Source: Catonia carolina (taxonomy: Eukaryota > Arthropoda > Insecta > Hemiptera > Achilidae). Taken from it: a DNA stretch of 64,000 nucleotides. This document shows, piece by piece, positions 10,667-24,492 of this stretch. The DNA lies in the NCBI GenBank assembly GCA_035578175.1, contig JAQMRL010000003.1:110325319-110389318 (forward strand), given 5' to 3'. The notes under the pieces were generated by a model. That model did not search any database and was not told the DNA's origin. It worked only from the letters and a program-made list of their open reading frames with translations. Numbering within the stretch: the stretch's first letter is position 1; each line of letters starts with the position of its first letter. Both the position numbers and the translations under genes were made by a program.

Positions 10667-11656
10667 TTTTTACTTTCTCTTGCCTATATGAATATATAGG
10701 AAGGAAAGTATTGTTTTCATGTCGATTTTTCGAAATCGAGTTTTCACCGGATCTATACGTTTTCAGACCCCCTGAACCCAAAAAACATGTTTTTAGCGAT
10801 TGGTCTGTGTGTGTGTGTCTGTGTGTCTGTGTGTGTGTGTGTCTGTGTGTGTGTCTGTGTGTGTGTGTGTGTGAACAGAATATCTCAAGAACGGAACATC
10901 GTACGAACTTGAAACTTGAAACTTAAGTTACATACCACTACCGGACGCGACACGAACATTTTCATCAAAATCGGTCAACCGGAAGTAGTAGTTTATTCGT
11001 ATAATTTTTCAGTTTTTTGCGATTTTCTCAAAAACTGGTCCTACGATTTTTTTTAAAATCGCCTATTTTACTCAATTTTTTATTCTCTACAAGATAGGGT
11101 AGGCGCCATGTTTGCTGAAATTCTCGGTGAGGCTGTTTTCACGTAAAAACGTTGTTTTTTTAAGATTACGGCTTTAATATAAATTTTAGCGCAAAAACTT
11201 ATATAATAAAAGTTGTAGAGAATTTAAAAACCTACAACTTTTGTTTCAAACATTTTTTTGTATGACGCTTAGTTTAGCGGTAATTTGCGATTTTCTGTTT
11301 TTTTTTCTCACGAAAACGTGAGAAAAATCGATTTTTTTAACATTTCGGTCTTAGTATGCATTTTACGACAAAAGTGTATATAATTAAATTTATAGAAAAT
11401 TAAAAGATCTACAACTTTTGTTTAGAGCATTTTTCTCTACAGAGCCTAGTTTAGCGTGAAAGCGTGATTTTCCGTATTTTTAAGCCAAACTGAGTTCGAT
11501 TGTCATTTTGCGTCATTCACTCGTGATTAAAATAAGGTTATGTTTTTGAGGTTAGTTTTTGTTTATTTCTAATATTTTATTAATAATGTTAGGTTTATTA
11601 TTAATCATCTGCATTGGCAAGAGAAAGTTGTGTGAGTGTTTCACACCAGATTTTTT
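10667..11656 (+). mobile_element. H element copy 6, full length
   Basis: Complete copy; best place to see the internal duplication (units starting near 11161 and 11338). Microsatellite 10803-10874. Tail-to-tail with copy 7. Confidence 0.87.
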
Positions 11657-11799
11657 TACGGTATTTTACACATTAATAATTTTGTAGCTTTTGAGGAAGT
11701 CACAAAAGTGCCGGAATATGTGAATGTACAAGATAAATAACTAAAAACATTTCCGCCTGATATGTTTAATGGTTCCGAGAAAAATATACCTAAATGTTA

Positions 11800-12755
11800 A
11801 AAATCTGGTGTGAAACACTCACACAACTTTCTCTTGCCAATGCAAATAATTAATAATAAACCTAACATTATTAATAAAATATTAAAAATAAACAACAACT
11901 AACCTCAAAAACATAACCTTATTTTAATCATGAGTGGAAGACGCAAAATGAAAATCGAACTCAATTTGGCTTAAAAAAAACGGAAAATCACACTTTCACG
12001 CTAAACTAGGCTCTGTAGAGAAAAATGCTCTAAACAAAAGTTGTAGATCTTTTAATTTTCTATAAATTTAATTATATACACTTTTGTCGTAAAATGCATA
12101 CTAAGACCGAAATGTTAAAAAAATCGATTTTTCTCACGTTTTCGTGAGAAAAAAATCAGAAAATCGCTAATTACTGCTAAACTAAGCGTCATACAAAAAA
12201 ATGTTTGAAACAGAAGTTGTAGGTTTTTAAATTCTCTACAACTTTTATTATATAAGTTTTTGCGCTAAAATTTATATTAAAGCCGTAATCTTAAAAAAAC
12301 AACGTTTTTACGTGAAAACAGCCTCACCGAGAATTTCAGCAGACATGGCGCCTACCCTATCTTGTAGAGAATAAAAAATTGAGTAAAATAGGCGATTTAA
12401 AAAAAAATCGTAGGACCAGTTTTTGAGAAAATCGCAAAAAAGTGAAAAATTATACGAATAAACTACTACTTCCGGTTGACCGATTTTGATGAAAATGTTT
12501 AAGTCGCGTCCGGTAGTGGTATGTAACTTAAGTTTCAAGTTTCAAGTTCGTACGATGTTCCGTTCTTGAGATATTCTGTTCACACACACACCCACAGACA
12601 CACAGACACACACACAGACCAATCGCTAAAAACATGTTTTTTGGATTCAGGGGGTCTGAAAACTTATAGATCCGGTGAAAACTCGATTTCGAAAAATCGA
12701 CATGAAAACAATACTTTCCTTCCTATATATTCATAAAGGCAAGAGAAAGTAAAAA
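11800..12755 (-). mobile_element. H element copy 7, full length
   Basis: Complete inverted copy, 144 bp from the 3' end of copy 6. Microsatellite only ~45 bp (12578-12622). Confidence 0.87.
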
Positions 12756-13165
12756 TATAAATTTACGGGAAAGGACAAAACACATAAAAGGCACAAATCA
12801 AAAACAAAATTTACACAAACAACTAAATTTCCTATTAACATTTGGTTAGAAAGTTGAACCAACAGCTGAAAGTATTAAAAACAGTAATACAGATATTTTA
12901 AAAGAACTAAAATTCCCTTTGCTCTAAAACGATCGGTATAAAATTATGAAAAATATTCGTTTTGGGTGACACGATAATTTATCTGGGTAAATCCTCCTAA
13001 AAACTTAACTTTTTCATTATAATAATTTTTTTCACGTATTTTAATGTTTTTGTGGTTGATCTCGGTCTGAACTATTGAAAAAACATAAAGAACCGAAATT
13101 CGAAATTTTCAGTTGAAACCATCATACAGTCTCGCCTTGAGGGGGTAGTCAACTCAAGAAGATAC
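12756..13165. repeat. R6 dispersed repeat, copy 1, with spacer
   Basis: About 12892-13139 is repeated at 20757-20998 with high similarity (both contain ttgatctcggtctgaactat and cgaaattttcagttgaaacc). No inverted ends or coding potential visible; class unknown. The rest is unassigned. Confidence 0.6.
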
Positions 13166-14204
<1,039 letters not shown>

Positions 14205-14725
14205 AAATTTTATTGTTTTTTGCAGTTATTTGAAGTTAAAAATTTTCTGAATCACAACTTTTGTTTACTTTGTAAGTTAACAAAATGTTATAAAAACATC
14301 TGTTTAAAATAAAGCTCACTAGCAAGGCAAGTAAAATTATTCCTTCAACTTTTAAGTTTTCCGGGAATGTGGTTTTTACATGATTGTACATTCTTAGGAA
14401 TTAAATGTTTTGGTTAGTATTAAAGATATTTGGATGATGTTTTTTATGAATGTTCATAATTTCTTACTCTATTATCTGTGGAATGATTATTACAAACACC
14501 TAAATAGGAATTTAGTTAAAAAATAATTTATGAATACATAAAATAAATGCTTTTGAAAAATTGTTCTTTTTCAATAAATTTCTTGTAAGACAAAATACAT
14601 ACAAGCGCATACAACAGATAATAGAGAGCAATTTTATGTATTTTGTAGCGTAAGAATCATGTAGATATCTTTCTTGGTTCCTGAGATATTTGATTCCCCG
14701 TAAAAGCCCGCTTTTCCAACCTCAC
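14205..14725. other. Unassigned AT-rich spacer
   Basis: No ORF, repeat match or splice pair that I can support. Confidence 0.4.
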
Positions 14726-14735
14726 CCTTATATTA

Positions 14736-15130
14736 CTGCCCATAACAGACAGGTGGAGTGTCAAATTATTTACACCCCATCTGTTAGTTGCAGGGCTAAA
14801 ATAAATAGTTCTGTTTCTTATCACATGATCAGCCAATTAAATGACTGAATCATTTAAGAACAGAAGAGGTAGAGGTGTACTGTGACACTAATCAGAGTTA
14901 TCTCCTCTGAAAGTAATGAATTTCATTATACAGCCAGACCCTGTGGTGAATGAAGTGAATGTGTCATTTGCAGAGTGGAAAATATGTGCTTTTCAGAGGG
15001 CCTGGCATGCTGATAAGTGTACTTTTCCAATCAGTGAGGAAGGCAATGGTAAACCACCTCACTCCTCGTTTTACTTAGTAAAACCTCTAGAGGTTCAAAC
15101 CAGCTTTTCGGCTGATGACCTAAACAACAA
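14736..15130 (+). mobile_element. S3 SINE, full length with target-site duplication
   Basis: 395-bp copy from CTGCCCATAACAGACAGG to AACAACAA, flanked by the 10-bp direct repeat CCTTATATTA (14726-14735 and 15131-15140). Direct repeats of this size plus a simple 3' tail indicate LINE-mediated retroposition. No clear pol III A/B boxes were seen, so the promoter origin is open. Confidence 0.87.
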
Positions 15131-15140
15131 CCTTATATTA

Positions 15141-15564
15141 GGGGCTGTAATTAATTTTTTGGCTTGTTTCAAGTGGTATATCATTACTAGTAAATTACTC
15201 TTTCATTTAAAATAAATAATGATAAATTATAGCCAGAAGGTTGGATTTTTATTTTCTGGGTTGACCCCCTTAATGTATTGGCAGTGCCTGATGTTTTCCG
15301 TACGCCTGGTAACACAACGGGTTCTCTTAAGAGCTGTACTGCATTTTGAACGTGAAATAGAGTCTATAGTCACTTGAGTCACAAATTTGCCCTTGTTTGC
15401 AACGAGGAGTTAAGGGGGGAATGCCCAGTGCGCATGCGAGACTGCTTTAATTTCAGTACGACAAACATAACAACTTATATTATACCCAGAGCATATACAG
15501 TATATCGCGGAACATTTTGTAGGTTAAGTGTACGAATATAACTGTTTGTTACCGTAAACACAAA
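15141..15564. other. Unassigned spacer with GC-richer patch
   Basis: Includes TGCGCATGCG near 15432, resembling an NRF-1 site, upstream of a degenerate transposase-like ORF. No gene can be supported. Confidence 0.3.
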
Positions 15565-15820
15565 TGTCGGTTTCTCGAAAACGTGGTCGAACTAATCACA
15601 GTGCTGAACGCAATGTAATAAAATGTTGTGATGTTGAAGGTAAACAAAAATGCCTATCCGTGCCTCTTAACAAAAGCCGTGAACGAGCGGCTAACTACTG
15701 TGATGTTTCTCTTTGCACAATTTGAAAAATAAAGAAGGAAACTAAGACGTGAAGAAGCCATTCCTTAACAGTTATGTTGACACCTGGTAAAAAAAGAAAA
15801 CGGTTAGGTAGATACTAGAG
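15565..15820 (+). pseudogene. Degenerate transposase-like N-terminal coding remnant
   Basis: From the ATG at 15565 an open stretch of ~54 codons begins MSVSRKRGRTNHSAERNVIK and includes SRERAANYCDVSLCTI, then stops. After a frame change a TPGKKRKR-like motif follows. The layout (basic start, helix-turn-helix-like block, 'TPGKKR' linker) resembles the N-terminus of domesticated or transposon-encoded DDE proteins common in insects. Several stops show it is dead. Family assignment is from memory and weak. Confidence 0.4.
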
Positions 15821-15911
15821 AGACTGATAATGAAAACGCCGATGACAGCAATAGTAAAGAAGGCGATTCATTCGTAATTACAGTAAATGAAACATTTCTA
15901 GTCATTTAATT

Positions 15912-16313
15912 AAGCTGTTGTTGTTTGTTAGGTAATCAGCCTGTAGGCTGGTTTGAACCTCTAGAGGCTTTACTAAGTAAAACGAGGAGTGAGGTAGTTT
16001 ACCATTGCCTTCCTCACTGAATGGAAAAGTACATTTAACAGCATGCCGAACCCTCTGTAAAGCACACATTTTCCACTCTGCAAATGACACCTTCACTTTA
16101 TTCACCACAGGGTCTGGCTGTATAATGAAATTCATTACTTTCAGAGGAGATAACTCTGATTAGTGTCTTTTACACCTCTACCTCTTCTGTTCTTAAATGG
16201 TTCAGTCATTTAATTGGCTGACCATGTGATAAGAAACAGAACTATTTATTTTAGCCCTGCAACGAACAAATTGAGTGTAAATAATTTAACCTCCACCTGT
16301 CTGTTATGGGCAG
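15912..16313 (-). mobile_element. S3 SINE, full length
   Basis: Inverted copy from gttgttgtttgttaggtaatcagcc to TGTCTGTTATGGGCAG, with scattered substitutions. Confidence 0.8.
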
Positions 16314-17026
16314 ATGAATTATGCTATAGGCAATATTACAGGTCATATTTATTTGTTATAAGGTTTATTAAGAAAACATTTTCTCGGAATAAATTTCAGC
16401 TAACAAAATATATGTAGAAACTTCATGGTAGTGAAATTTACAATTAGTGTCTCACTGTTGAGGTTGGCAGCACTGTAAATATATCATTTCCCTTTCTCAC
16501 AGCTCATGCATATGCAAAAGGCAATCTCGTGACTTCAGTATCTATAATGATGTATTTTAAAATAATTGGGCCAATAACAACCGAAGCTAACTCTAACAAG
16601 AGTTGTCTATTTTTTTATGACGCGTGACATCCTTTCATCTTTGTGACATTTGTGAAGCCGTTCAGTCATTAACCAGTAGTACTCGTACATAAGCGGCGTG
16701 GTTAAATGTTAAAAGAGTCACTGATTTGTGTGACTAATAATTACCCAGTAGGAACCCATTAGGTGTAAGTAAAAGAATGGCGGGCCAGATAAAACAGTAA
16801 ATAATTAAGCACATGTATGAACACATGGCTTTCCAAAAGAACATTGTTAATAACAGGATATATGAATTGAGTATTAGCCCAGGATATTCTGCGGTTTGAC
16901 TGGAAATCTATCTTTACTTTCTCCTCTCGTCCGTCTGTCCGGCACACTCAGATTATTATTATTATTATTATTATAATTTTCAATGATTTCACTGGTTGAT
17001 TGAATTTTCTTTAAAACTATTTTCTA
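16314..17026. other. Unassigned spacer with (ATT)n
   Basis: A short (ATT)n tract lies at about 16952-16974. No convincing gene. Confidence 0.4.
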
Positions 17027-17354
17027 ACCCACCGGGTTGGTCTAGAGGTAAAGTCATCGATGCGAGTCAGCTGTTCATCAGCTGATTTTCGGAGTCGAAG
17101 ATTCCTGGTTCAAATCTTAGTAAAGGTAGTTACTTTTATACGGATTTGAATACTAGACAGTAGTTACCGGTGTACTTTGATGGTTGGGGTTCAATTAACC
17201 ATACTCTCTCAGGAATGGTCGGCCTGGGACTGTGTCCAAGACTACATCTCATTTACACGTCATACACATCATCCTCATCTCATTGGGTCATGGGGTTGCT
17301 TATTGTTCTGAATTGAACAGATTGCAACGTACACAAATTAGGAGTAAAAAAAAA
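17027..17354 (+). mobile_element. S1 tRNA-derived SINE, full length
   Basis: Head with A-box-like TGGTCTAGAGG and B-box-like GGTTCAAATC around a CAGCTG-rich palindromic insert, then a ~230-bp body ending aacgtacacaaattaggag and an A-rich tail. The head looks like a tRNA but has an overlong middle, as expected for a tRNA-derived SINE. Confidence 0.85.
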
Positions 17355-18250
17355 CTTTTCTTTCTTCTTTCTGAAACATAAATACAACATAATTTATAAT
17401 TCTAATACGATTCAGCTGCTTTAAGAGAAGATGGCACGATGGTTTTAACTCAAAATTTCGATTTTTGGATTTTTATGTTTTTAGATAGTTTAGGCCTAGA
17501 TCTACCAGAAAAAACATTAAATTACGTCAAAAAATTAATTTTTTATGATAAAATTAAATTTTTGTCAAGTTTACAAAGAAAAATGATCATGTTACCGAGA
17601 ACGAATATTTTTCGCAATTTTATACTGCTATCTTCTTATAATCAGGGTTGCGTCCTTACTAAAACACCCGTTATTAGTAGTTGAAAGTCACGAAGTTTAC
17701 GTTCTGTATTTACTACTGATATAATTTAACCTAAATGAAAATAAAATAGTATAACTAAATTAATTCATGGGTGTGTTATAACAAATTTATTATATACTCT
17801 AAAATTATAATAAATATTGTGATCATCCCCTATTTAATTCAATACCAAGTTTAAATAAATTAAAATAAATTTGTTAACGATGATCGCAAGCGTGAAAATT
17901 TTTGAGAAGGGGGATTTTATTATTGTGGGGCGGTTAGAGAGTCTGTGATATGATTATATTATTTTGCGATTGGATAAGGGGGTGGAAAATACGATGGGGT
18001 TGTATGCAGACCAACGCCCTCTTTAGAGAAGGCTAAAAAATACTGCATGCCGCTTGTCTATTCGTTAGTCTTGATTTCCCAAGTCAGTCGTCATGTCAAT
18101 TTTATCGAGGACCGTGAAAAGTGATCATTTAATGTTTATTAATTTACGCTTATAATATTTTCATTTATTGTTTAATCAACCAATCAGATGGGTTCTTTTA
18201 ATTCAATTAACCTCACTACAGCACACTTTTCTGTATATAAATTCATTCAA
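17355..18250. other. Spacer with a DUF4817-type foldback end fragment
   Basis: Mostly unassigned AT-rich DNA. About 17628-17674 matches, inverted, the terminus of the foldback element at 40247-41994 (cttcttataatcagggttgc ... aaaacacccg), so it is a terminal fragment of that family. Confidence 0.55.
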
Positions 18251-19278
<1,028 letters not shown>

Positions 19279-19832
19279 CAATTGTATATTATTGGGTTAC
19301 AGATGTTGACCAGATGGGTTGTACGGATTCTAACTTAAGGGAACTACCTGCAGAAGTAACATACAAGTAATTCAATGATTCCAGAATAAAGTTATTCGGG
19401 CTTCAACGAGGACGCCATAGTTTGAAAAAAATGTAGAAATACACCATTATAATAACCTCCCTGAAGTCATGCACGCGGTAAGCTATTTTAACACAAAATA
19501 TCAGATGAGTCTTGAAATTCACTAAAACTAATTAAATAATAAATCTTTTAAATAATACAGAAGAAGTTAAACGCTTTTAGTTGAGTTAAACACTGTTGCG
19601 AGTGAAAAGTGTATCATTATAAAATGTGCGACTGGTTTAAGTTCCCTAAAAAGAGATTACCAGATCGTAACATAAAATTTTAAAAAAATATTAAAATAAC
19701 ATAATTAAAATTATTTGTCTAAAGACGTGAAATTTGGAACGGATAATTGAGAATGTCTGAAAATGTTCTTGCAATGTAGAACGAAGAAAATAACTATACA
19801 TTAATTTTTTTTTCTTTTAAGACCCCATAGGA
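19279..19832. other. Unassigned spacer
   Basis: AT-rich, no supported feature. Confidence 0.35.
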
Positions 19833-20255
19833 TCACTTTAGTTCAAATTCAGGTTTGGGTTTCTTTGAGAAGCACGCTCTCTTGAGACCGCCTTCCCTTC
19901 GTTTGGCACACACTTTCTTAAGACGCTCCGATCTTTGTCTCCGGTCTTCATCGGTAAACACCCTGTTGTATACTCTCCTGGGTTTTGGTGCAAATGTTAT
20001 CATGTTAGTCTTGACCAGTTGGTCGTACTCTGTTGATTTCGTTAGTAGGTCCTGTTTAGTGATTTTAAGTTCCTCCATATCTTGCTGTACATTTTTCAAC
20101 CACTTAGGTCTCGACACCTTATCCCAAAAATGGTTGATCAGCCGGTTCACAAGTCTGAAGCTTTCTGTTCTGAGTAGGTGTCCTAGGAATGATATTATTT
20201 TCCTTCTGAAGTTGTTTGTTAGTGAGGTGATTAGCTTGTAGATTTCATACATCAA
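19833..20255 (-). pseudogene. LINE reverse-transcriptase C-terminal fragment
   Basis: A 140-residue frame with the pattern RRKIISFLGHLLRTESFRLV and a W...V..D...L.I block typical of the C-terminal region after the RT domain in non-LTR retrotransposons. It lacks the RT and endonuclease domains. A related fragment lies at 34161-34403. It is a 5'-truncated relic. Confidence 0.65.
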
Positions 20256-20421
20256 TTTTATAATAGAATATTTTAATGATATTTATTTAAACAAATATTA
20301 AACGACAAAATTTATAAATACATATAAAAATAATATCTAAAATATCCTAAAATAGATCTAAAATAGCCTATAATTTTATATATAAAAACCTGTTATACAA
20401 AAGTCATACAACCTCAAGTTA
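20256..20421. other. Unassigned AT-rich spacer
   Basis: Short spacer between the LINE relic and an S1 SINE. Confidence 0.3.
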
Positions 20422-20755
20422 CATATTTTTTGTAATCCCTAATTTGTGTACATTGCAATCTGTTCAATTGAGAACAATAAGCAACCCCATGACCCAATGA
20501 GATGAAGTTGATTTTATGTATGACGTGTAAATGAGGTGTAGTCTGGTACAGATTCAGGTCGACCATTCCTGACAAGAGTATGGTTAATTGAACCCCAACC
20601 ATCAAAGTACACCGGTAACCACTATCTAGCATTCAAATCCGTATAAAAGTAACTACCTTTACTAGGATTTGAACCAGGAACCTTCGTCTCCGAAAATCAG
20701 CTGTTAAACAGCTGATTTTTGTGACGACTTTACCTCTAGACCAACCCGGTGGGTT
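20422..20755 (-). mobile_element. S1 tRNA-derived SINE, full length
   Basis: Inverted complete copy. It shows the uninterrupted gtaactacctttact junction used to define the DD41D insertion at 9506. Confidence 0.85.
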
Positions 20756-20756
20756 T

Positions 20757-20998
20757 AGATATTTTAAAAACTAAAATTCCGTTTGCTCTAAAACGATCGG
20801 TATAAAAGTATGAAAAATATTCGTTATTGATCCACGATCATTTTTCTGGGTAAACCTCCTAAAAACTTAATTTTTTTTAAAATAATTTTTTTCATGTAAT
20901 GTTTTTGTGGTTGATCTCGGTCTGAACTATTGAAAAACATAAAGAACCGAAATTCGAAATTTTCAGTTGAAACCATCATGGTCTCGCCTTAATATAGA
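20757..20998. repeat. R6 dispersed repeat, copy 2
   Basis: Second copy of the repeat seen at 12892-13139, immediately next to an S1 head. Unknown class. Confidence 0.6.
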
Positions 20999-21053
20999 CA
21001 TTGTGAAACAAACAATATCAATTTTTTTTTTTGTTTAACGTTCGACTGTTATA

Positions 21054-22435
21054 CCGGGTGTCCATTTAGTCTGGAAACGGCTGAATTACAGTAAAGTGAG
21101 CGTGACTAGGTGACCAGAATGACTTTAATTGCTTGTTGCACCAAAAAAACTATTGTGGGTGTTATTTGAAATTTTTGTCCACCATCTTGGATCCGCCATA
21201 TTGGATTTAACTTTCTTAATTTATATAGGATGATGGTCATATGATACATGATTTCGATCTAAAATTTCAAAATAAATTCAATGCCGAAAACCGGAAATCG
21301 ATATCTTTTTTCGTTTTTGAGATATTACCATTCAACTATCCAGATCGGGACAGAACGGCCATTTCTCCCTCCTCCGTCTTTGAGTCAACATAGACAATTT
21401 TGGTAGCAAGTGAACGACTAGACATAAGATTATTGAAATTAACAACTTTTTTAATATCTCTACTCGTTAATAATTAGGAAATTATTGCCATTAAGAAATA
21501 CAAAAAACCATTTTACCGCTGATTTGTTGCATTATTAAACTACGTATTTAATTTGTTACCAGGAAATACTTAGGAGAGGAGCAATTGAATGGCCTCCGAG
21601 ATCACCTGATTTGAGTCCATTAGACTCCGTTTTTGGGATACTTAAAAAACAAAGTTTACAGAACGAAACCTAACAGTCTGCATGAACTCAAACAAAGAAT
21701 TCTAAATGAATCTGCTGGAATCCCAAGGGAATTCATTTGTAATGCTGTAACTAGTTTTTACGCACGTACATCATATTGTCAATGAGTAGGAGGAGGCCAC
21801 TTTCAACAACTACTCTTGAGTCAAGAAACATTTGGTAATTTTATTTTCAGTTATGTAACTCAGTTTCACAATTAGTTCCTTTCAAACACTAACATTTACA
21901 AAAATAACAAACAATAAGTATTAACTGGTAACAAATTAAATACTGTAGTTTAATAATGCAATAAATCAGCCGTTAAATTGTTTTTCCGTATTTCTTAATG
22001 ACAATAATTTCCTATTTATTAACGAGTGGAGATATTAAAAAAGTTATTATTTTCAATAATCTTATGTGTAGTCGTTCACTTGCTACCAAAATTGTCTATG
22101 TAGGCTCAAAGACGGAGGAGGGAGAAATGGCCGTTCTGCCCCGATCTGGATAGTTGAATGGTAATATCTCAAAAACTAAAAAAGATATCGATTTCCAGTT
22201 TTCGGCATTGAATTTATTTTGAAATTTTAGATCGAAATCATGTATCATATGACCATCATCCTATTTAAATTAAGAAAGTTAAATCCAATATGGCGGATCC
22301 AAGATGGTGGACAAAAATTTCAAATAACACCCACAATAGTTTTTTTGGTGCAACAAGCAATTAAAGTCATTCTGGTCACCTAGTCACGCTCACTTTACTG
22401 TAATTCAGCCATTTCCAGACTTAATGGACACCCGG
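21054..22435 (+). mobile_element. Tc1/mariner-like element with ~520-bp terminal inverted repeats
   Basis: 1,382-bp element starting CCGGGTGTCCATTTAGTCTG and ending with its complement, flanked by TA. The inverted arms (about 21054-21572 and 21913-22435) are nearly identical. The ~340-bp centre encodes only a transposase C-terminal remnant (EWPPRSPDLSPLDS, then LHELKQRILNESAGIPREFI), so it is a deleted, long-TIR derivative. Confidence 0.82.
21573..21800 (+). pseudogene. Tc1/mariner transposase C-terminal remnant
   Basis: Reads IEWPPRSPDLSPLDS..FGIL, the signature around the third catalytic residue, then frame-shifts at KQSLQNET and resumes SLHELKQRILNES. Ends with a stop near 21783. Confidence 0.7.
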
Positions 22436-22437
22436 TA

Positions 22438-23690
22438 GGGCCTATATATCAAAATTCGGTGGTAAATATGAAGAAAGACTCAACCAACATCCAAATTTTT
22501 TGGCTCTAAATCTGCTAAACAACACTGATACCGGGTTTTCTCGATTGAAAAGACGAAATGTTTACTATTTAAGTTATAGATTTCATAAACATTATTACTT
22601 TTATTATAATATTTTTTCTAACTGATAGGCCTATACTTTCTTTCTTCAAAGCGATCATAGAATTTCTCAATTATAACTAATTTCATTAACAGATATAACC
22701 CCTTTTGTTCGGGTGAATTTAAAATGACCACAAAACAAAATTGGCAATGGGGGAAACAAAAAACTCCAACAGGAGGGACTGCAGTGGTGTGATTTTAAAT
22801 AAACAAGAAAAAATAAATTATCAAGAATATTTTAATAAAATTTAAATAATTAATTAACAAAATTGGGATAACCAACTAATTCTTAATTTTGCAAAAGGCC
22901 AGATTAGCGCACAAATGATTTTAATGATAATAACCATCTAAATCTAAAAAAAACAAAAATACTAAAAAAATATAGATATATATATATATATATATATGTA
23001 ATAGTGCATACAATTTACTGGATCCAGATTAAAAAAATTTATAAAAAGGTAGATTATAAATAATAAATATAATTACCGAGAAATATTAATAATTAAAATT
23101 TTCAATAAGAATAGGCCTTTTTACATAATAGTTGATTAAGTAGAACAATACATAATTTAATAAGGAATCGTAAATTGATTCGTTTTAAAGAAAGATAAAT
23201 TAGATACAAATGAAATTAATTATTTTATCTATAAGAATTAAATTTTTAGTATACCCCTTTTTTTTATATAAAGCCATTTTAAAAAAAATGTATTAAATAC
23301 AGATCAAAATTAAAGTGATTTGATTTTTTTTATAGAGATATATTAAAAAAAATTAAGTAGAAAAGATTTTTTTTCTTTTTTAAAAAATTACAAATAAAAA
23401 AACTGGTTAACTCCGCACTGCAACATGTTTGCCAGCATACTTAAGCGGTAACGTCCGACAAACATTTTATCATATAAGACGAGGTAATAAATGAAAATTT
23501 ATATTAAAAAATTTATGTTGCGGAGGCTTCAAGACTAATTTTATGAACGACGAAATGTAATGCCGTCAGCAAATTTTCGGATGGCGAAATGCATTTCAGG
23601 CGTCGGGTGCCACTTGCCCCAAACAAATATTAATAATTCTTGAGCAATTTTGCCTTGGTTAGGACATGAATAAGCTTCATCCAAAATTAG
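22438..23690. other. Unassigned AT-rich region with (AT)n
   Basis: Contains an (AT)n tract at about 22973-22997. No repeat shared within the window and no ORF of note. Confidence 0.4.
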
Positions 23691-23693
23691 TTT

Positions 23694-24029
23694 TTATTTG
23701 AGTCCCAAATTAGGTAAAACCAGCCCCACACTGGGTAAAATCAGCCCAACACCGGGTCCCTGCAAAGAGCAGAAAAACCACGACTTAGTAAGGTAAAGGG
23801 GCAACCCCAAAAACACCAAAAAAGGTAGCTAAAAGCCCAGAGACGCAGAAGATCGTGAAAAGAAAATTTATAAAAGATTTAAGAAAATTTAAAATACCCA
23901 AAGGGTTTACAAAATTCACAAAATTTTAAATTAAGCATTTTCGGCTTCAATGGGATTTTATCTACAAAAAAAAGGAGACAGACTTACCGTAACACGGGAA
24001 AGCAAAAAGGTCATAAAAAGCGGCAGCAT
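23694..24029 (-). CDS. Candidate two-exon short hydrophobic peptide gene
   Basis: Read on the - strand, an ATG at 24029 opens MLPLFMTFLLSRVT and runs to a strong donor (ACG|GTAAGT, exon end 23988). After a 228-bp intron the acceptor CTGCTCTTTGCAG leads into an in-phase exon (23759-23694) coding 21 residues with a repeated GL(I/V)LP motif, a stop and an overlapping AATAAA. The 5' side is GC-rich and has TGACGTCA near 24156. The 35-residue product would look like a signal or membrane peptide. Splice signals are good but the product is tiny and unrecognised; coincidence or a transposon leader exon are real alternatives. Confidence 0.22.
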
Positions 24030-24492
24030 AACAGCACCCCGAAAAGACTAAAAAAACACATGAACGGCACAAAGACAAAACGCGTCCGTCGTCATGACCT
24101 TTTGCAGCAAGAAGAGCGAGGCACGCAAAATTTCCAAAAAGGAAAACTCGGGCCTGACGTCACCGGCCCCCTCCAACAAGGGAAACATGAAAGAAAAACA
24201 AGTTACGGCAGAAAAATCAGATGACAGCGAACGGTAAGCTAAAGCCTAAAATACCAAATCAATTAAGAGATAACTAATTAAACAATTAATAGCAGATAAC
24301 GAAAATTAATAATATTAGAACAATGTAAGGAAATCAATTTAAAATATTAAAATTTGTAACATTGAAAAATAAATGTTACACAGATGAAATTGTTATCATG
24401 TTGATTAACATTTACTAAAATTATTGATTGTTGTATATCTTGTGAACAGATGTAAAGTAGCAGCCTAGCAATTTTTTTTTATTTAGCTTTTA
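24030..24492. other. GC-richer patch and spacer
   Basis: 24030-24220 is GC-richer than its surroundings, with a CRE-like TGACGTCA. It could be the promoter/5' UTR of the - strand candidate. The rest is AT-rich and unassigned. Confidence 0.3.

Noticed and set aside
14916..15215. Recurrent frame with IIQPDPVVNEV and FAEWKICAFQRA (also 3978, 15902, 30952)
   Set aside because: Lies inside the S3 SINE and continues into its tail palindromes; a by-product of SINE sequence.
15432..15442. NRF-1-like TGCGCATGCG motifs (also near 26105, 26453, 55976) as promoters
   Set aside because: No transcript or ORF follows them, and one lies inside a MITE; chance or element-internal occurrence.
17027..17110. 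tRNA genes (S1 and S2 heads)
   Set aside because: A and B boxes are present, but the middle of the S1 head is too long, cloverleaf pairing is broken, and each head is joined to a repeated body with an A-rich tail, so they are SINEs.
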